Source: Actinomycetes bacterium
Lineage (GTDB): Bacteria; Actinomycetota; Acidimicrobiia; Acidimicrobiales; Bog-793
Length of the DNA: 50,236 nt
NCBI GenBank assembly: GCA_021797795.1
Contig: JAJZZB010000006.1
Coordinates: forward strand, 1-50,236
Direction: 5' to 3'
The translations under genes and the position numbers were made by a program. Numbering within the stretch: position 1 is the first letter of the stretch; each line of letters begins with the position of its first letter. Positions 34,829-43,238 of this stretch are shown in pieces. The notes under the pieces are model-generated. The model saw nothing but the letters and a program-made list of their open reading frames with translations, did not search any database and was not told where the DNA came from.

Positions 34829-35748
34829 GCCTTCGCCACGCCTGACGCCCGCGGTCGAGAGGCCGCCCGGCGGACGCCACCGGGTCGAGGGTCTCGGCGG
34901 CGCGCCCACCATGCCGGCGCCGGCACGGTGCGTACCGGCGGTGGACCAGAGCCGGCGAGGATCCCGCTCGGCGGCGTCGTGGCCGACCGGCTCGCCGTCC
35001 CCGTGTGCCGTACGGCGCCGACGATGCCGTCTCCACCGCCGAAAAGAGGCCAACCGCCGCCGGGTCGCGGGGCGCCCCGGTGTCGCCTACCGGCGCGCTC
35101 CCTCACGGCTCTGGCGGGAGTGCGTTCGAAGCCAGGGTGGGCGCCCGGGAGCCTGCCGCCCTCGAGGGACCGGGCGACGTCCTCGGGGGTCTCGGCGAGC
35201 CGCGGCCGGGGCGCAGGGCGCCGGATGTCGTGCGCCGGTAGGGAGTCCGACCCGGATGCCCCTGCCGCTCCTACCCGGGCCGAAGGAGCGTGCCAGGAGC
35301 CGGGAGACCAGCGATCAATGCGCTCCCTAGGAACCGCCCCCATACCCCCCTCCGTCTCGTCCGCCATTGCGGCGCCGTCCAGGAGCCATGTCCTCCTGCA
35401 CTCCCCTCGAGTTGCCGCCCAGCCGAGAGCCCCATGGCGAACCGAGGCGCCGCGTGCCCCGGGCGTCCTCTCAGCCCGATCGCTCCGCCGGCCCAACCTT
35501 GCAGGTGGGCCGAGGGCAGCGACGCCGACTGCGCGCGCTTCGTGACAGCTCGAACGCTGTCAGCAGTCGCATGATCGCAGACCTGTAACGCAAGAGGCCT
35601 TGTGACTGCTGGGCTGCAGACATATAGTGTCCTTCTCCTAAGCGAGCTCCAGGTCGATATCCGGGACGGGCGGTCTCGGATCGATGGATGTCGGTGCAAG
35701 CGTCGATACGCCAGGGAAGGGGAACGTCCCTCGGCGCGGTGGGGGGGG
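34829..35748. other. About 920 bases without a convincing gene
   Basis: Several frames of 140-230 codons stay open on both strands, as expected in very GC-rich DNA, but their products are Arg/Pro/Ala-rich, have no recognisable motif and no ribosome site. The stretch lies between the acetyltransferase and the gas-vesicle regulator. Its last 150 bases hold a good promoter. The rest could be decayed coding DNA or an RNA gene; I see no tRNA, repeat or mobile-element end. Confidence 0.5.
35600..35628 (+). promoter_or_regulatory. Sigma-70-type promoter of the PucR-like regulator gene
   Basis: TTGTGA (35600-35605) and TATAGT (35623-35628) are separated by 17 bases, a close match to the housekeeping consensus and conspicuous in GC-rich surroundings. 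The likely start site is near 35635, giving a leader of about 115 bases before the ATG at 35749. Confidence 0.65.
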
Positions 35749-37011
35749 ATGGCCATGCACCTGTCCGAAGCCGAGACGCTCTCGACCTCTCCGAGCGAGA
35801 CTCGACATCTGAGAATCCTCGCCGGGCTCGACCGTGACCTCTCAGCCGCGGTGATGCAGGCAGCAGACCGCTACGAGCTGGCTCAGATCCTGCAGCGGCG
35901 GACCGGGCGGCAGGTGCTGCTCGACGAGCGCGACGACCAGGCGCGCGCAGCCGTCGAGGACGATCGGATCCTGACCGGCAGCGTGAGCGACCGCAGAGCC
36001 CTGTGGGCCCTCGGCGACTCTGCGCCGGTGGCGGCTCGCTTCAAGCTCGGTGAGCGCTGGGCGGCGACCGTCCGCGCCGACTGCCAGCCGACCGTCGCCG
36101 TGTTGAGCCTCGAGGCGGACCTGAGCGAGGAGTGGCTGCTCGTCGCGCTCGAGATGACGGCCATCGCCGCCACGACGGTGCTCGCCATGCAGCAACGCAT
36201 CGCCGAGGCCGAGGTGACGGCGTGGGAGGATCTCGCCGCCGATCTGCTGAGCGCTCCTTGCTCGGAGCGCGTCGAGGCGCTCGCCCGCCGGCTGCACTAC
36301 GACCTCTCGGTGCCCTTGCGCGTGGCCCTCGTCCGGCCGGAGGAGCCGAGCCGAGCGCTCGCCTCCTCCACCGAGCAGGCGGCCCGACGCCTCAAGCTCC
36401 GCGACCTCCTCATGACCGAACGCGCCGGCACCATGGTGGTCGTCGTCGATCAGGACGTCGACTGGGAGCAGTTCGCCTTCCTCGTCTCAGAGGGGCTCGG
36501 CTGCGGCGTGTCGGTCGGCGTCGGCAACGCCGTCGACTACCGGTACCTCCCGAGCTCGCTGCACGGCGCCCAGACGTCACTGTCGCTCTCCTCGGTGCTC
36601 GGGCGGGAGCCGGGCGTCACGCGCTACGACGACCTCGGCATCTGGCGGCTGTTCGGCAGCGACGACCTCCCGGCGATGCAGCAGGAGATCGACCGGCGGA
36701 TCGGCCCGCTCATCCGCTACGACCGCCAGCACGGCAGCGAGCTGTTGAGGACGCTGTCCACCTACCTCGCCTGCTCGTGCGCCCACGACGCTGCCGCCCA
36801 CGCCCTCGTCATCCACCGCAACACACTGAAGTACCGCCTGAAGCGGATCGAGGCGCTCGTCGGCTGTGCGCTGGCGGACGCCGAGGACAGGTTCCATCTG
36901 GACTTCGCCTGCAGGGCGTGGACGACCGTCCAGGCGCTCTCGAGCGAGAGCGGGTGCGACGAGTCCCGCCTCATCCGGGCGGCGGCGGAGCTCGGTCGCG
37001 ACTCCGGCTGA
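35749..37011 (+). CDS. PucR/CdaR-type transcriptional regulator
   Basis: A 420-residue regulator. The C-terminal 60 residues hold the PucR helix-turn-helix: 'DAAAHALVIHRNTLKYRLKR' (about 347-366). Upstream, 'EQFAFLVSEGLGCGVSVGVG' and 'YRYLPSSLHGAQTSLSLSSV' match the degenerate GGDEF-like domain of the CdaR group. The N-terminal 170 residues form a sensory region ('DRYELAQILQRRTGRQVLLD') that resembles ligand-binding domains of this family. ATG at 35749 with a G-rich ribosome site; an earlier in-frame start would add 49 residues of poor quality. It immediately precedes the gas-vesicle operon on the same strand, so it is a candidate regulator of that operon. Confidence 0.85.
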   Translation: MAMHLSEAETLSTSPSETRHLRILAGLDRDLSAAVMQAADRYELAQILQRRTGRQVLLDERDDQARAAVEDDRILTGSVSDRRALWALGDSAPVAARFKLGERWAATVRADCQPTVAVLSLEADLSEEWLLVALEMTAIAATTVLAMQQRIAEAEVTAWEDLAADLLSAPCSERVEALARRLHYDLSVPLRVALVRPEEPSRALASSTEQAARRLKLRDLLMTERAGTMVVVVDQDVDWEQFAFLVSEGLGCGVSVGVGNAVDYRYLPSSLHGAQTSLSLSSVLGREPGVTRYDDLGIWRLFGSDDLPAMQQEIDRRIGPLIRYDRQHGSELLRTLSTYLACSCAHDAAAHALVIHRNTLKYRLKRIEALVGCALADAEDRFHLDFACRAWTTVQALSSESGCDESRLIRAAAELGRDSG

Positions 37012-37264
37012 GCGCGACCGCAGCCACCTCCGCCTCCGGCCACGGCACGGCCTCCGCGCGCCTCGGCGTCTCCCGGGCCCCGGCCGAACTCGGTCCTTCC
37101 TCTCGCCGCGGCAGGGTTTTTGGCGGCCCACTGCCGGGTAGCTCCTCGCATCGCCGCGATACGGCGTGCGCACGAGCGCCGTCGAGATCCTGACCACCCC
37201 GAGACCAGGCCGTCGCCTGAGCATGAGAGAGGAACGGCCCAGGCGGCGGAGGAGGCAGACTCCC
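37012..37264 (+). other. 253-base upstream region of the gas-vesicle operon
   Basis: No gene. It contains a stress-sigma-like promoter element and then about 120 bases of leader ahead of the first SRPBCC gene, which has GGAGGAGGC nine bases before its ATG. Confidence 0.5.
37116..37141 (+). promoter_or_regulatory. Candidate general-stress (SigB/SigF-type) promoter of the gas-vesicle operon
   Basis: GTTT (37116-37119) and GGGTAG (37136-37141) with a 16-base spacer match the actinobacterial SigB/SigF consensus GTTT-N15-17-GGGTAT at nine of ten positions. It sits 124 bases before the first operon ATG. Sigma identity is inferred from consensus alone. Confidence 0.5.
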
Positions 37265-37912
37265 ATGGTTCGTCAAGCCGACAGCGCGCAGGGCTCCTCG
37301 CTCTTTGAGAGCGGGGAGGAGGAACAGGCCAGCACGAAGCCGGCCCAAGGTGGTGCGCCCGTCAAGAGCTCGCACATCATCGAGGAGCACATCGACGTCG
37401 GGATCCCCCGGCAGACGGCCTATGACCAGTGGACCCAGTACCGGGAGCTCCCGAAGTACTCCAGGCACGAGTCGGCCGAGGCGAAGCGCGAGGGCCGGGT
37501 GTCCTTGACCTCGAAGGTCGGTCCGGCCAGGCGGCGCTGGGATGCCGACATCGTCGAGCAGGTGCCGCCCAAGCGCATCGCATGGAGAAGCGTCGGCGGC
37601 GCCCGCAACATGGGCGTCGTCACCTTCCACGAGATCGACGGCCGGCTGACGCGGGTGATGGTGCAGATGGAGTACCACCCGCGGGGCGCACTCGAGACGG
37701 TCGGCAACTTCTTCCGCATGCAACGCCGGCGGGTCCGCAAGGACCTGAAGCTCTTCAAGCACTTCATCGAGCTGCGGGGCGAGCCCACAGGTGAGGGGGC
37801 GGGTCCGGTCGAGGGCGAAGGGCGCGCCCGGGAGGCCGATGGGCGGCTCGGCGGGCGAACCGCCGACGACAGACCCGGGCGGCGACAGTCTGCACGACGA
37901 GAGGCGAGCTAG
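37265..37912 (+). CDS. SRPBCC-family protein at the head of the gas-vesicle operon (copy 1)
   Basis: A 215-residue protein. Residues about 33-165 form an SRPBCC (START/polyketide-cyclase-like) domain: 'HIIEEHIDVGIPRQTAYDQW', 'TSKVGPARRRWDADIVEQVP' and 'RVMVQMEYHPRGALETVGNF'. The ends are hydrophilic: an N-terminal Ser/Glu/Gln stretch and a C-terminal Gly/Arg-rich tail. ATG at 37265 is chosen for its GGAGGAGGC ribosome site over an upstream ATG at 37223. SRPBCC proteins accompany actinobacterial gvp clusters, and a role in vesicle assembly or lipid/hydrophobic handling is inferred. It shares clear similarity with the next gene, 8 bases away. Confidence 0.82.
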   Translation: MVRQADSAQGSSLFESGEEEQASTKPAQGGAPVKSSHIIEEHIDVGIPRQTAYDQWTQYRELPKYSRHESAEAKREGRVSLTSKVGPARRRWDADIVEQVPPKRIAWRSVGGARNMGVVTFHEIDGRLTRVMVQMEYHPRGALETVGNFFRMQRRRVRKDLKLFKHFIELRGEPTGEGAGPVEGEGRAREADGRLGGRTADDRPGRRQSARREAS

Positions 37913-37920
37913 GAGCGAGC

Positions 37921-38970
37921 ATGGCGAGGAGACAGAGAGTTCTCGGCCTTCCCATCGGGAAGAAGAAGCCCCGGATCCCGACCAAGGCATGGGTGGCAGG
38001 AGCGAGCCTGGCGGCCGTTCCGGCAGCCGTCGGTGCTCGCCGGGTCGGCGACCTGGTCTCGACCGGGCGACGGGGCATCGAGAAGGCTTCGGACCTGGCG
38101 GGAACGGCGAGCCACGTGGCCGAGGCGATGTCGAGCCACGGCTCCACTCTCGGCAAGGTGGGCGCGGCTGTCAGCGAGATGCGCGAGCTGGGTGGCCATG
38201 GCGGATCGACCGCCCCGAAGCTCTCACACGTCATCGAGGAGCACATCGAAGTCGCCGTCGCGCGCTCGGTCGCCTACAACCAGTGGACGCAGTTCGAGAC
38301 GTTCCCCTCCATCACCAAGGGGACAGAGCAGGTCGAGCAGCAGGGCCGCGACAAGGTGACGTGGACGAGCAGGATCGGGCCGTCGCGCCGGAGCTGGCAG
38401 GGCGAGATCACCGAGCAGGTACCCGATGAGCGCATCGCCTGGAGGGGTGCGGGCGGCCTCCAGCTGAAGGGAGTCGTCACATTCCACTCCCTCGACGACG
38501 ATCTCACCCGGGTGCTCGTCCAGATGGAGTACGACCCCTGCGGTGCCGTCGAGACCGTGGGGAACCTGTTGCGGGTCCAGCGCCGGCGCGTACGACGGGA
38601 CCTGCGGCTGTTCAAGCACTTCCTCGAGCTGCGGGGGGACGCCACCGGCGCATGGCGCAACCGCATCGCCAAGAAAGACGGCGGCGGAGGCGCCCGAGAC
38701 AGCGGGGAGTCCGGATCCTCGAGCCGCAGCACGGGTGAACGAGCGGGTCGCGCGACCTCGGCAGCCAAGCGGGCGGCTCGGTCAGCCACCAAGTCCCCGA
38801 GCTCTCCGAAGGCGAGCTCGAGCCGGTCCCAGAGCTCGAAGGATCGCTCGAGCGGGGCGGCCAAGAGCGGCGGAAGCCGGCAGCCGAGCAGGCGGGGGAG
38901 CGGCACCGGCCGCTCCCGCTCGGACGGGGCGGCCAAGCAGAGCCGTGCCCAACCGAGGCGGCCCGCATGA
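37921..38970 (+). CDS. SRPBCC-family protein with basic disordered tail (copy 2)
   Basis: A 349-residue relative of the previous product. Residues 1-95 are a basic, Ala/Gly-rich region with a short hydrophobic stretch ('[17 protein letters not shown]', about 22-38) that may touch membrane. Residues about 98-240 are the SRPBCC domain ('[20 protein letters not shown]', '[20 protein letters not shown]'). Residues about 245-349 are a Ser/Arg/Lys/Gly-rich low-complexity tail like histone H1. The domain is most similar to copy 1, so a tandem duplication is likely. Its stop overlaps the gvpA1 start (ATGA). Confidence 0.82.
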   Translation: MARRQRVLGLPIGKKKPRIPTKAWVAGASLAAVPAAVGARRVGDLVSTGRRGIEKASDLAGTASHVAEAMSSHGSTLGKVGAAVSEMRELGGHGGSTAPKLSHVIEEHIEVAVARSVAYNQWTQFETFPSITKGTEQVEQQGRDKVTWTSRIGPSRRSWQGEITEQVPDERIAWRGAGGLQLKGVVTFHSLDDDLTRVLVQMEYDPCGAVETVGNLLRVQRRRVRRDLRLFKHFLELRGDATGAWRNRIAKKDGGGGARDSGESGSSSRSTGERAGRATSAAKRAARSATKSPSSPKASSSRSQSSKDRSSGAAKSGGSRQPSRRGSGTGRSRSDGAAKQSRAQPRRPA

Positions 38971-39476
38971 GCCTCACCGAGGCGCGGTCCAGTTCGGTGA
39001 CGCGGGCTCCCCGACCGAGCAGCCTGGCGGACGTCCTCGACCTCATCCTCGACAAGGGGCTCGTCATCGACGCCTACGTCAGGGTGTCCCTCGCCGGCAT
39101 CGAGGTCCTCACCATCGATGCCCGGATCGTCGTGGCGAGCGTGGACACCTACCTCCGCTTCGCCGAGGCCGTGAATCGCCTGGACCTCACCACCACCGAG
39201 GCTCCGGGGTTGAAGGGCCTCTCTCACGACACCTCCCGACGGGGTGGTGAGGAGGAGTCGGACGGCAAGCAGGCCCCGTCGGGCCTCCGGCGGGGCGGCG
39301 ACAAGAGCGACGGCGACGGGCATCGCGTCGCTCCGACCGGTCGCGGTGGCTCGGAACCCGAGCGGGCGGGCGGGCCCTCTACTCGCCGTGAGCACGCGGC
39401 GGGCGAGCAGGCGGGCGGCGAAGAGGGCGGAGGCATGCTCCACCGCCTGGCCGAGCGTGCGCGATTCGAGCAGTGA
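38967..39476 (+). CDS. gvpA: Gas vesicle structural protein GvpA/J type, with long hydrophilic tail
   Basis: A 169-residue protein. Residues 19-75 are the GvpA core ('[20 protein letters not shown]', '[20 protein letters not shown]'), which assembles the amphipathic beta-hairpin ribs of the vesicle shell. Residues 80-169 are a charged Gly/Glu/Arg tail, much longer than in cyanobacterial GvpA (about 70 residues in total) and longer than that of the second copy here. The ribosome site is weak and the start overlaps the previous stop. The second GvpA at 40397 has an almost identical core, so which is the main shell protein is open. Confidence 0.9.
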   Translation: MSLTEARSSSVTRAPRPSSLADVLDLILDKGLVIDAYVRVSLAGIEVLTIDARIVVASVDTYLRFAEAVNRLDLTTTEAPGLKGLSHDTSRRGGEEESDGKQAPSGLRRGGDKSDGDGHRVAPTGRGGSEPERAGGPSTRREHAAGEQAGGEEGGGMLHRLAERARFEQ

Positions 39477-39516
39477 GCCAGCAGAGAACCGGGCTGCAGC
39501 CCAGAGGAGGTACACG

Positions 39517-39747
39517 ATGAGGATCGGTCAACGGCATCGCCTCGTGGACGAGCTGAACCCTCTCGACGAGGTGGCGGGCGCCGTGCTGACGCTCGGCGCC
39601 CTCAACTGGGGGCTCGTCGGCGCCGCAAACTTCGACGCCATCCGAGCCGCCTTCGGGCGGTCGGCGGCCACGCGCGCCGCCTACGGGCTCGTAGGAGCGA
39701 GCGCCGCCTACGCACTCGTGCGCGGACGTCAGCTGGCAAAGAAGTGA
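39517..39747 (+). CDS. DUF378-family small membrane protein
   Basis: A 76-residue protein with two hydrophobic segments. 'LNPLDEVAGAVLTLGALNWGLVGAANFD' (about 13-40, cited in part) and 'AAYGLVGASAAYALV' near 54 follow the DUF378 pattern 'GALNWGLVG.F.FD'. GAGGAGG lies six bases before the ATG. It is embedded between the two gvpA genes, so it is co-transcribed with them. Function unknown; a membrane role near vesicle assembly is speculation. Confidence 0.8.
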   Translation: MRIGQRHRLVDELNPLDEVAGAVLTLGALNWGLVGAANFDAIRAAFGRSAATRAAYGLVGASAAYALVRGRQLAKK

Positions 39748-39796
39748 GGCAAGCCGTCGCGTCCGGCGGTGGGGTCCGCCGAGGAAGGAGAGGGCC

Positions 39797-40396
39797 ATGT
39801 TGAAGCGATTCGGACTCGGGTTCGGGATCGGGTACGTCCTCGGGGCCCGCGCCGGCGAGAAGCGGTACGCGCAGCTTGGGTCCGCCGGCCAGCGACTCGC
39901 CCAAGCCCCAGTGGTGAAGGACCTCGTCGAGCGGGCGCCGAAAGTCGCCCGCGACACCTTCGACCACCTGATGGAGGCGGTGAAGGACCGCGCCAGCTTC
40001 ACGGGCACCGGTGAGGGACGGCCCTCTGACGAGGACGGCGGCCCGCGGTCGCCGGCCGAGGATCGAACGGCCGGAGAGGAAGACGACCAGGGATTCGCCA
40101 CGGACGAGCAGGAGCGCGACGACGGTCCCGGCGCCGACGAACCGGAAGAGGACGAGGGAGCCGATACAGGCGAGCGGGTCGCGCGGAGCGCGCCCACGGG
40201 CACGCGTCGCCGGAGCGACGCCCGGTCCGCGACGGGCCGGGACGGACGCCCGTCAGCAAAGAGCCAGTCAGACGGGCAGTCGGCCGAGGGCGGGACGGGC
40301 GGATCAAAGGAGCCGGAGCAGCGCCGGCACCGGTCGCTCGTCTCCTCGGTAGCAGAGCTCGCATCCGCAGCAGCCGAACGAGGGAGGGTGGCCTGA
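39797..40396 (+). CDS. YtxH-like protein with acidic disordered tail
   Basis: A 199-residue protein. The first 20 residues 'MLKRFGLGFGIGYVLGARAG' are a glycine-zipper hydrophobic segment typical of YtxH-like actinobacterial proteins, followed by a short helical part to about residue 65. Residues 70-180 are low complexity, rich in Glu, Asp, Gly, Ser and Arg. AGGAAGGAGAG precedes the ATG. The stop is immediately followed by the GTG of the second gvpA. No family function is known. Confidence 0.65.
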   Translation: MLKRFGLGFGIGYVLGARAGEKRYAQLGSAGQRLAQAPVVKDLVERAPKVARDTFDHLMEAVKDRASFTGTGEGRPSDEDGGPRSPAEDRTAGEEDDQGFATDEQERDDGPGADEPEEDEGADTGERVARSAPTGTRRRSDARSATGRDGRPSAKSQSDGQSAEGGTGGSKEPEQRRHRSLVSSVAELASAAAERGRVA

Positions 40397-40765
40397 GTGG
40401 CAACCACAACCAGCAGCGTCACGCGGGCGCCGCGCCCGAGCAGTCTGGCCGACGTCCTCGACCTGATCCTCGACAAGGGACTTGTGATCGACGCCTACGT
40501 GCGCGTCTCCGCCCTCGGGATCGAGGTCCTAACGATCGACGCCCGGATCGTGGTCGCCAGCGTGGACACCTACCTGCGCTTCGCCGAGGCGGTCAACCGG
40601 CTCGACCTCACCACCACCGAGACTCAGGGCATCAAGGGGCTCTCCCGCGACCTCTCCCGGGGCGGCGCCGAGGGGAAGACCGAAGGGGCGGTCGAGGGCA
40701 CGAAGGAGGCCGTCCACGACGACGGCGGGCGAGGCTCGAGGGAGCGCTCGGGGGCACGGTCGTGA
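40397..40765 (+). CDS. gvpA: Gas vesicle structural protein GvpA/J type, second copy
   Basis: A 122-residue protein with the same core as the first copy (residues 17-72, including '[18 protein letters not shown]' and '[20 protein letters not shown]') and a 45-residue hydrophilic tail. The GTG start at 40397 follows GGGAGGG by nine bases, a better ribosome site than copy 1. At DNA level many third positions differ while the cores are nearly identical in protein, so the duplication is old and both are under selection. Its stop overlaps the gvpF/L start (GTGA). Confidence 0.92.
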   Translation: MATTTSSVTRAPRPSSLADVLDLILDKGLVIDAYVRVSALGIEVLTIDARIVVASVDTYLRFAEAVNRLDLTTTETQGIKGLSRDLSRGGAEGKTEGAVEGTKEAVHDDGGRGSRERSGARS

Positions 40766-41562
40766 CCGGTCCGGCGCTGTACCTCTACGCCATCGTGCCC
40801 ACGGGGGTACGGCTCCCCGGGGTGGTCGGCGTCTCCGAGCAACCGCTGCGCCTTCTCGAGTGTGGGCGGATTGCCGCGCTGGCGAGTGCACTGCCGAAGG
40901 CGGCTGCGCGAGTCAGCGCCGGCAACGTGCGGGCCCACCAACAGGTGGTGGAGGAGTCGCATCTCTCGACGACGACCCTGCCGTTCCGCTTCGGCGTCGT
41001 GGCCGACTCCGAGGAGTCGCTCGTCGGTTCGTTCCTCGCCCGCCACGAGGCCACCCTGGCGCGCAGGCTCGCCGACTTCGAAGATCTGACCGAGGTGAGG
41101 GTGAGCGCCCGCTACGCCGGCGACGCTGCCCTCCGTGAGCTCGTCGCGACAAGTGCCCGGCTTCGACGCCTTCGCGAGTCAGTCGCTCGGCGGCCGGCGG
41201 CGGCGACCTACTACGAGCGCATCGCCCTCGGGGAGGAGGTCGCAGGGGGGCTGGCCGTGCTTCGCGAGCGGGACGCCGACACGTGCTCGTCCTCCCTCGA
41301 GCGCCACGCCAGGGCTGAGCGCAGGCTTCGGCACTCGGGCGAGGACGGCGCCTTCCACGCTGCCTACCTCGTCGAGCAGGACCGGGTGCCCGGCTTCGAG
41401 CAGGGGCTCGAACAGCTCGCTGCCGAGCAGCGGGGCCGCCTCGAGTTCGAGCTGACCGGACCGATGCCGCTCTGGGACTTCGTGGAGATGGACCGGAAGG
41501 ATCTGAAGGGGTTGCCGGACCTGGCTACCGCCGGCCGCGGCCGAGGGCGATGGGCCTCCTGA
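40762..41562 (+). CDS. gvpF: Gas vesicle protein GvpF/GvpL family (first copy)
   Basis: A 266-residue GvpF/L-family protein, a minor component needed for shell nucleation. '[11 protein letters not shown]' opens the family fold, '[18 protein letters not shown]' near 71-88 is the central block (usually 'LPvRFGTv'), and '[18 protein letters not shown]' near 232 is the C-terminal block (usually 'v.lTGPwPPYsFv'). GTG start at 40762. It overlaps gvpG by 13 bases. GvpF and GvpL cannot be cleanly separated by sequence; position suggests GvpF. Confidence 0.9.
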   Translation: MTGPALYLYAIVPTGVRLPGVVGVSEQPLRLLECGRIAALASALPKAAARVSAGNVRAHQQVVEESHLSTTTLPFRFGVVADSEESLVGSFLARHEATLARRLADFEDLTEVRVSARYAGDAALRELVATSARLRRLRESVARRPAAATYYERIALGEEVAGGLAVLRERDADTCSSSLERHARAERRLRHSGEDGAFHAAYLVEQDRVPGFEQGLEQLAAEQRGRLEFELTGPMPLWDFVEMDRKDLKGLPDLATAGRGRGRWAS

Positions 41563-41798
41563 GCAAGCTCGCGCAGCTGCCCCTTGCACCGGTCTCCGGC
41601 GTCGTCTGGCTCGCCGGGCAGATCGAGCAGCAGGCCCGAGCCGAGTGGGACGAGGCCGGCAGCTTCCGCCATGAGCTGAACGAGCTCGTCGCGATGCACG
41701 GGCGGGGGGAGATCTCCGATGACGAGCTCGCTGCCGCAGAGGACGAGCTGCTCGGACGCCTCGACCCGGCGACGGGCGAGCAGCGGGAGGCGCCATGA
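41550..41798 (+). CDS. gvpG: Gas vesicle protein GvpG
   Basis: An 82-residue protein. '[23 protein letters not shown]' (cited in part) at the N-terminus, then the helical 'EVAMHGRGEISDDELAAAED'-like region ('LNELVAMHGRGEISDDELAA', about 43-62), match GvpG, which interacts with GvpF/L during assembly. ATG at 41550 lies within the end of gvpF; the stop overlaps the gvpO start (ATGA). Confidence 0.9.
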   Translation: MGLLSKLAQLPLAPVSGVVWLAGQIEQQARAEWDEAGSFRHELNELVAMHGRGEISDDELAAAEDELLGRLDPATGEQREAP

Positions 41799-42067
41799 GC
41801 GACGTCGGGAAGAGCCTTGCTGCCGTGATCGAGTCCGCACGCTCCGGCTTCGAGCGCCTGGCGGGGCGCCAGGTGGAGGCAGTGTCGGCGGTGAACCGGC
41901 AGGACGGGGGTTGGCGCCTCGAGTTCGAGGTCGTCGAGCTGGCGCGCATCCCCGGCTCGACCAGCCTGCTCGGGACCTATGAGATACGGGTCGACCACGA
42001 CGGCGAGGTCCTCGAGTACGACCGCGTGCGCCGCTACTACGCCAACCGTGCGGACGAGGAGGCCTGA
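41795..42067 (+). CDS. gvpO: Gas vesicle protein GvpO
   Basis: A 90-residue protein. 'VSAVNRQDGGWRLEFEVVEL' (about 29-48) and 'RIPGSTSLLGTYEIRVDHDG' with 'YDRVRRYYANR' near the end are typical GvpO, an accessory factor required for vesicle formation in haloarchaea and present in actinobacterial clusters. The start overlaps the gvpG stop, and the stop is 2 bases before gvpJ. Confidence 0.93.
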   Translation: MSDVGKSLAAVIESARSGFERLAGRQVEAVSAVNRQDGGWRLEFEVVELARIPGSTSLLGTYEIRVDHDGEVLEYDRVRRYYANRADEEA

Positions 42068-42069
42068 GG

Positions 42070-42435
42070 GTGCAGTTCGACGACGGTTCCGGCGACCTGC
42101 CGGGCTCAAGCCACCGCGGTCTTGTGACTCGCGGCGATACGACCAACCTGGCAGACATCCTCGAGCGGGTGCTCGACAAGGGCGTCGTCATCGCGGGCGA
42201 CATCGTGGTCAGCCTGGTGGACGTCGAGCTTCTCACCATCCGCCTGCGGCTCCTCATCGCCTCGGTCGACAAGGCGAGGGAGATGGGCATCAACTGGTGG
42301 GAAGAGGATCCCTGGCTCAGCGCGGCCGCCGGCGGCGACAGACGCCAGGGCGAGCTCGACGGCCGCCTCGAGCGCCTCGAGCGCTCCGTCGACCGTCTGG
42401 TGGACGCCTTCGAGACGGCGAGAGCACGTTCATGA
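42070..42435 (+). CDS. gvpJ: Gas vesicle protein GvpJ (minor GvpA-like protein)
   Basis: A 121-residue GvpA-superfamily protein. The core 'NLADILERVLDKGVVIAGDI' and 'LLTIRLRLLIASVDKAREMG' (about 26-73) is followed by 'INWWEEDPWLS', a mark of GvpJ rather than GvpA, and a short C-terminal coiled coil ('RLERLERSVDRLVDAFE'). GTG start at 42070. The stop overlaps the next gene (ATGA). Confidence 0.9.
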   Translation: MQFDDGSGDLPGSSHRGLVTRGDTTNLADILERVLDKGVVIAGDIVVSLVDVELLTIRLRLLIASVDKAREMGINWWEEDPWLSAAAGGDRRQGELDGRLERLERSVDRLVDAFETARARS

Positions 42436-43238
42436 ACCAGCTGGACCAGGACTCCCCGGCACAGGCGGGATCTCTCTACCTGTACGCGGTGGTGCCGGCG
42501 GACTGCCCGGAGGTGTCGCCTCCCCTGAGTCTCATCCGGCACGGCTCCCTCGCGGCGGTCGCCTCCGAGCCCCCTGACGCGCTGGTGGACCTCGCCGCCC
42601 ACCTCGAGAGCCTGCAGGGTGACCGGGCCGGCTTCGCCGGCCTCGAAGAGGCCGTCCGCACGCACGAGGCGGCAGTCGAGCGCCTACAGGCGGAGTCGGT
42701 CGTCCCGCTCCGGCTCGGCACCACGGTGAGGACGACCGAGGACGTGCGCCGCCTGCTCGACCTCCACGGCAGCGCCTTCTCGAGCTCGCTGTCACGCGTG
42801 GCGGGCCAGGTCGAGTGGTCGGTGCGGGTCTGCACGGCTCCGCAGCCGGCAGGGACGCCATCAGACGACGCGTCGGCCTCCTCGGGTCGGGCATACCTCG
42901 AGCGGCGGCGCCTCGAGAAGGAGTCCGCGCAGCGTGACAGGGCCCGGCGCGAGCAGACCGGAGCCCGCATCGCCGAGCGTCTGGCAGCCGTGGCCACCGA
43001 GGTGGCGCTGGCCTACGACGGCCCCCCCGGCGGACCGGTGCACCCTGAGGGCGCACACGCGGTCGTGCGTCTTGCCTGCCTGGTCCCGAGATCCTCCGGG
43101 GAACACTTCTTCGACGCTCTCGACGATGCCATGGCGGACGTCGGAGACGATGCCTATGCCGAGGTGACGGGGCCGTGGCCGCCGTACCACTTCGTCTCGC
43201 TCCCGGAGCTCGTGGACGGCGAGGCGGGGCCTTCGTGA
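42432..43238 (+). CDS. gvpL: Gas vesicle protein GvpF/GvpL family (second copy)
   Basis: A 268-residue GvpF/L protein. 'SLYLYAVVPADCPEV' opens it, 'VVPLRLGTTVRTTEDVRRLL' (about 94-113) is the central block and 'YAEVTGPWPPYHFVSLPEL' near 242-260 is the canonical C-terminal block, better conserved here than in the first copy. The middle contains a charged helix ('YLERRRLEKESAQRDRARRE'). ATG at 42432 overlaps the gvpJ stop, and its stop overlaps the next start (GTGA). Confidence 0.92.
   Translation: MNQLDQDSPAQAGSLYLYAVVPADCPEVSPPLSLIRHGSLAAVASEPPDALVDLAAHLESLQGDRAGFAGLEEAVRTHEAAVERLQAESVVPLRLGTTVRTTEDVRRLLDLHGSAFSSSLSRVAGQVEWSVRVCTAPQPAGTPSDDASASSGRAYLERRRLEKESAQRDRARREQTGARIAERLAAVATEVALAYDGPPGGPVHPEGAHAVVRLACLVPRSSGEHFFDALDDAMADVGDDAYAEVTGPWPPYHFVSLPELVDGEAGPS

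Noticed and set aside
34804..35496. Minus-strand 230-codon frame in the gene-poor stretch, and the overlapping plus-strand 205-codon frame
   Set aside because: Both products are Arg/Pro/Gly-rich with no motif, no ribosome site and no plausible fold; neither strand stands out over the other.
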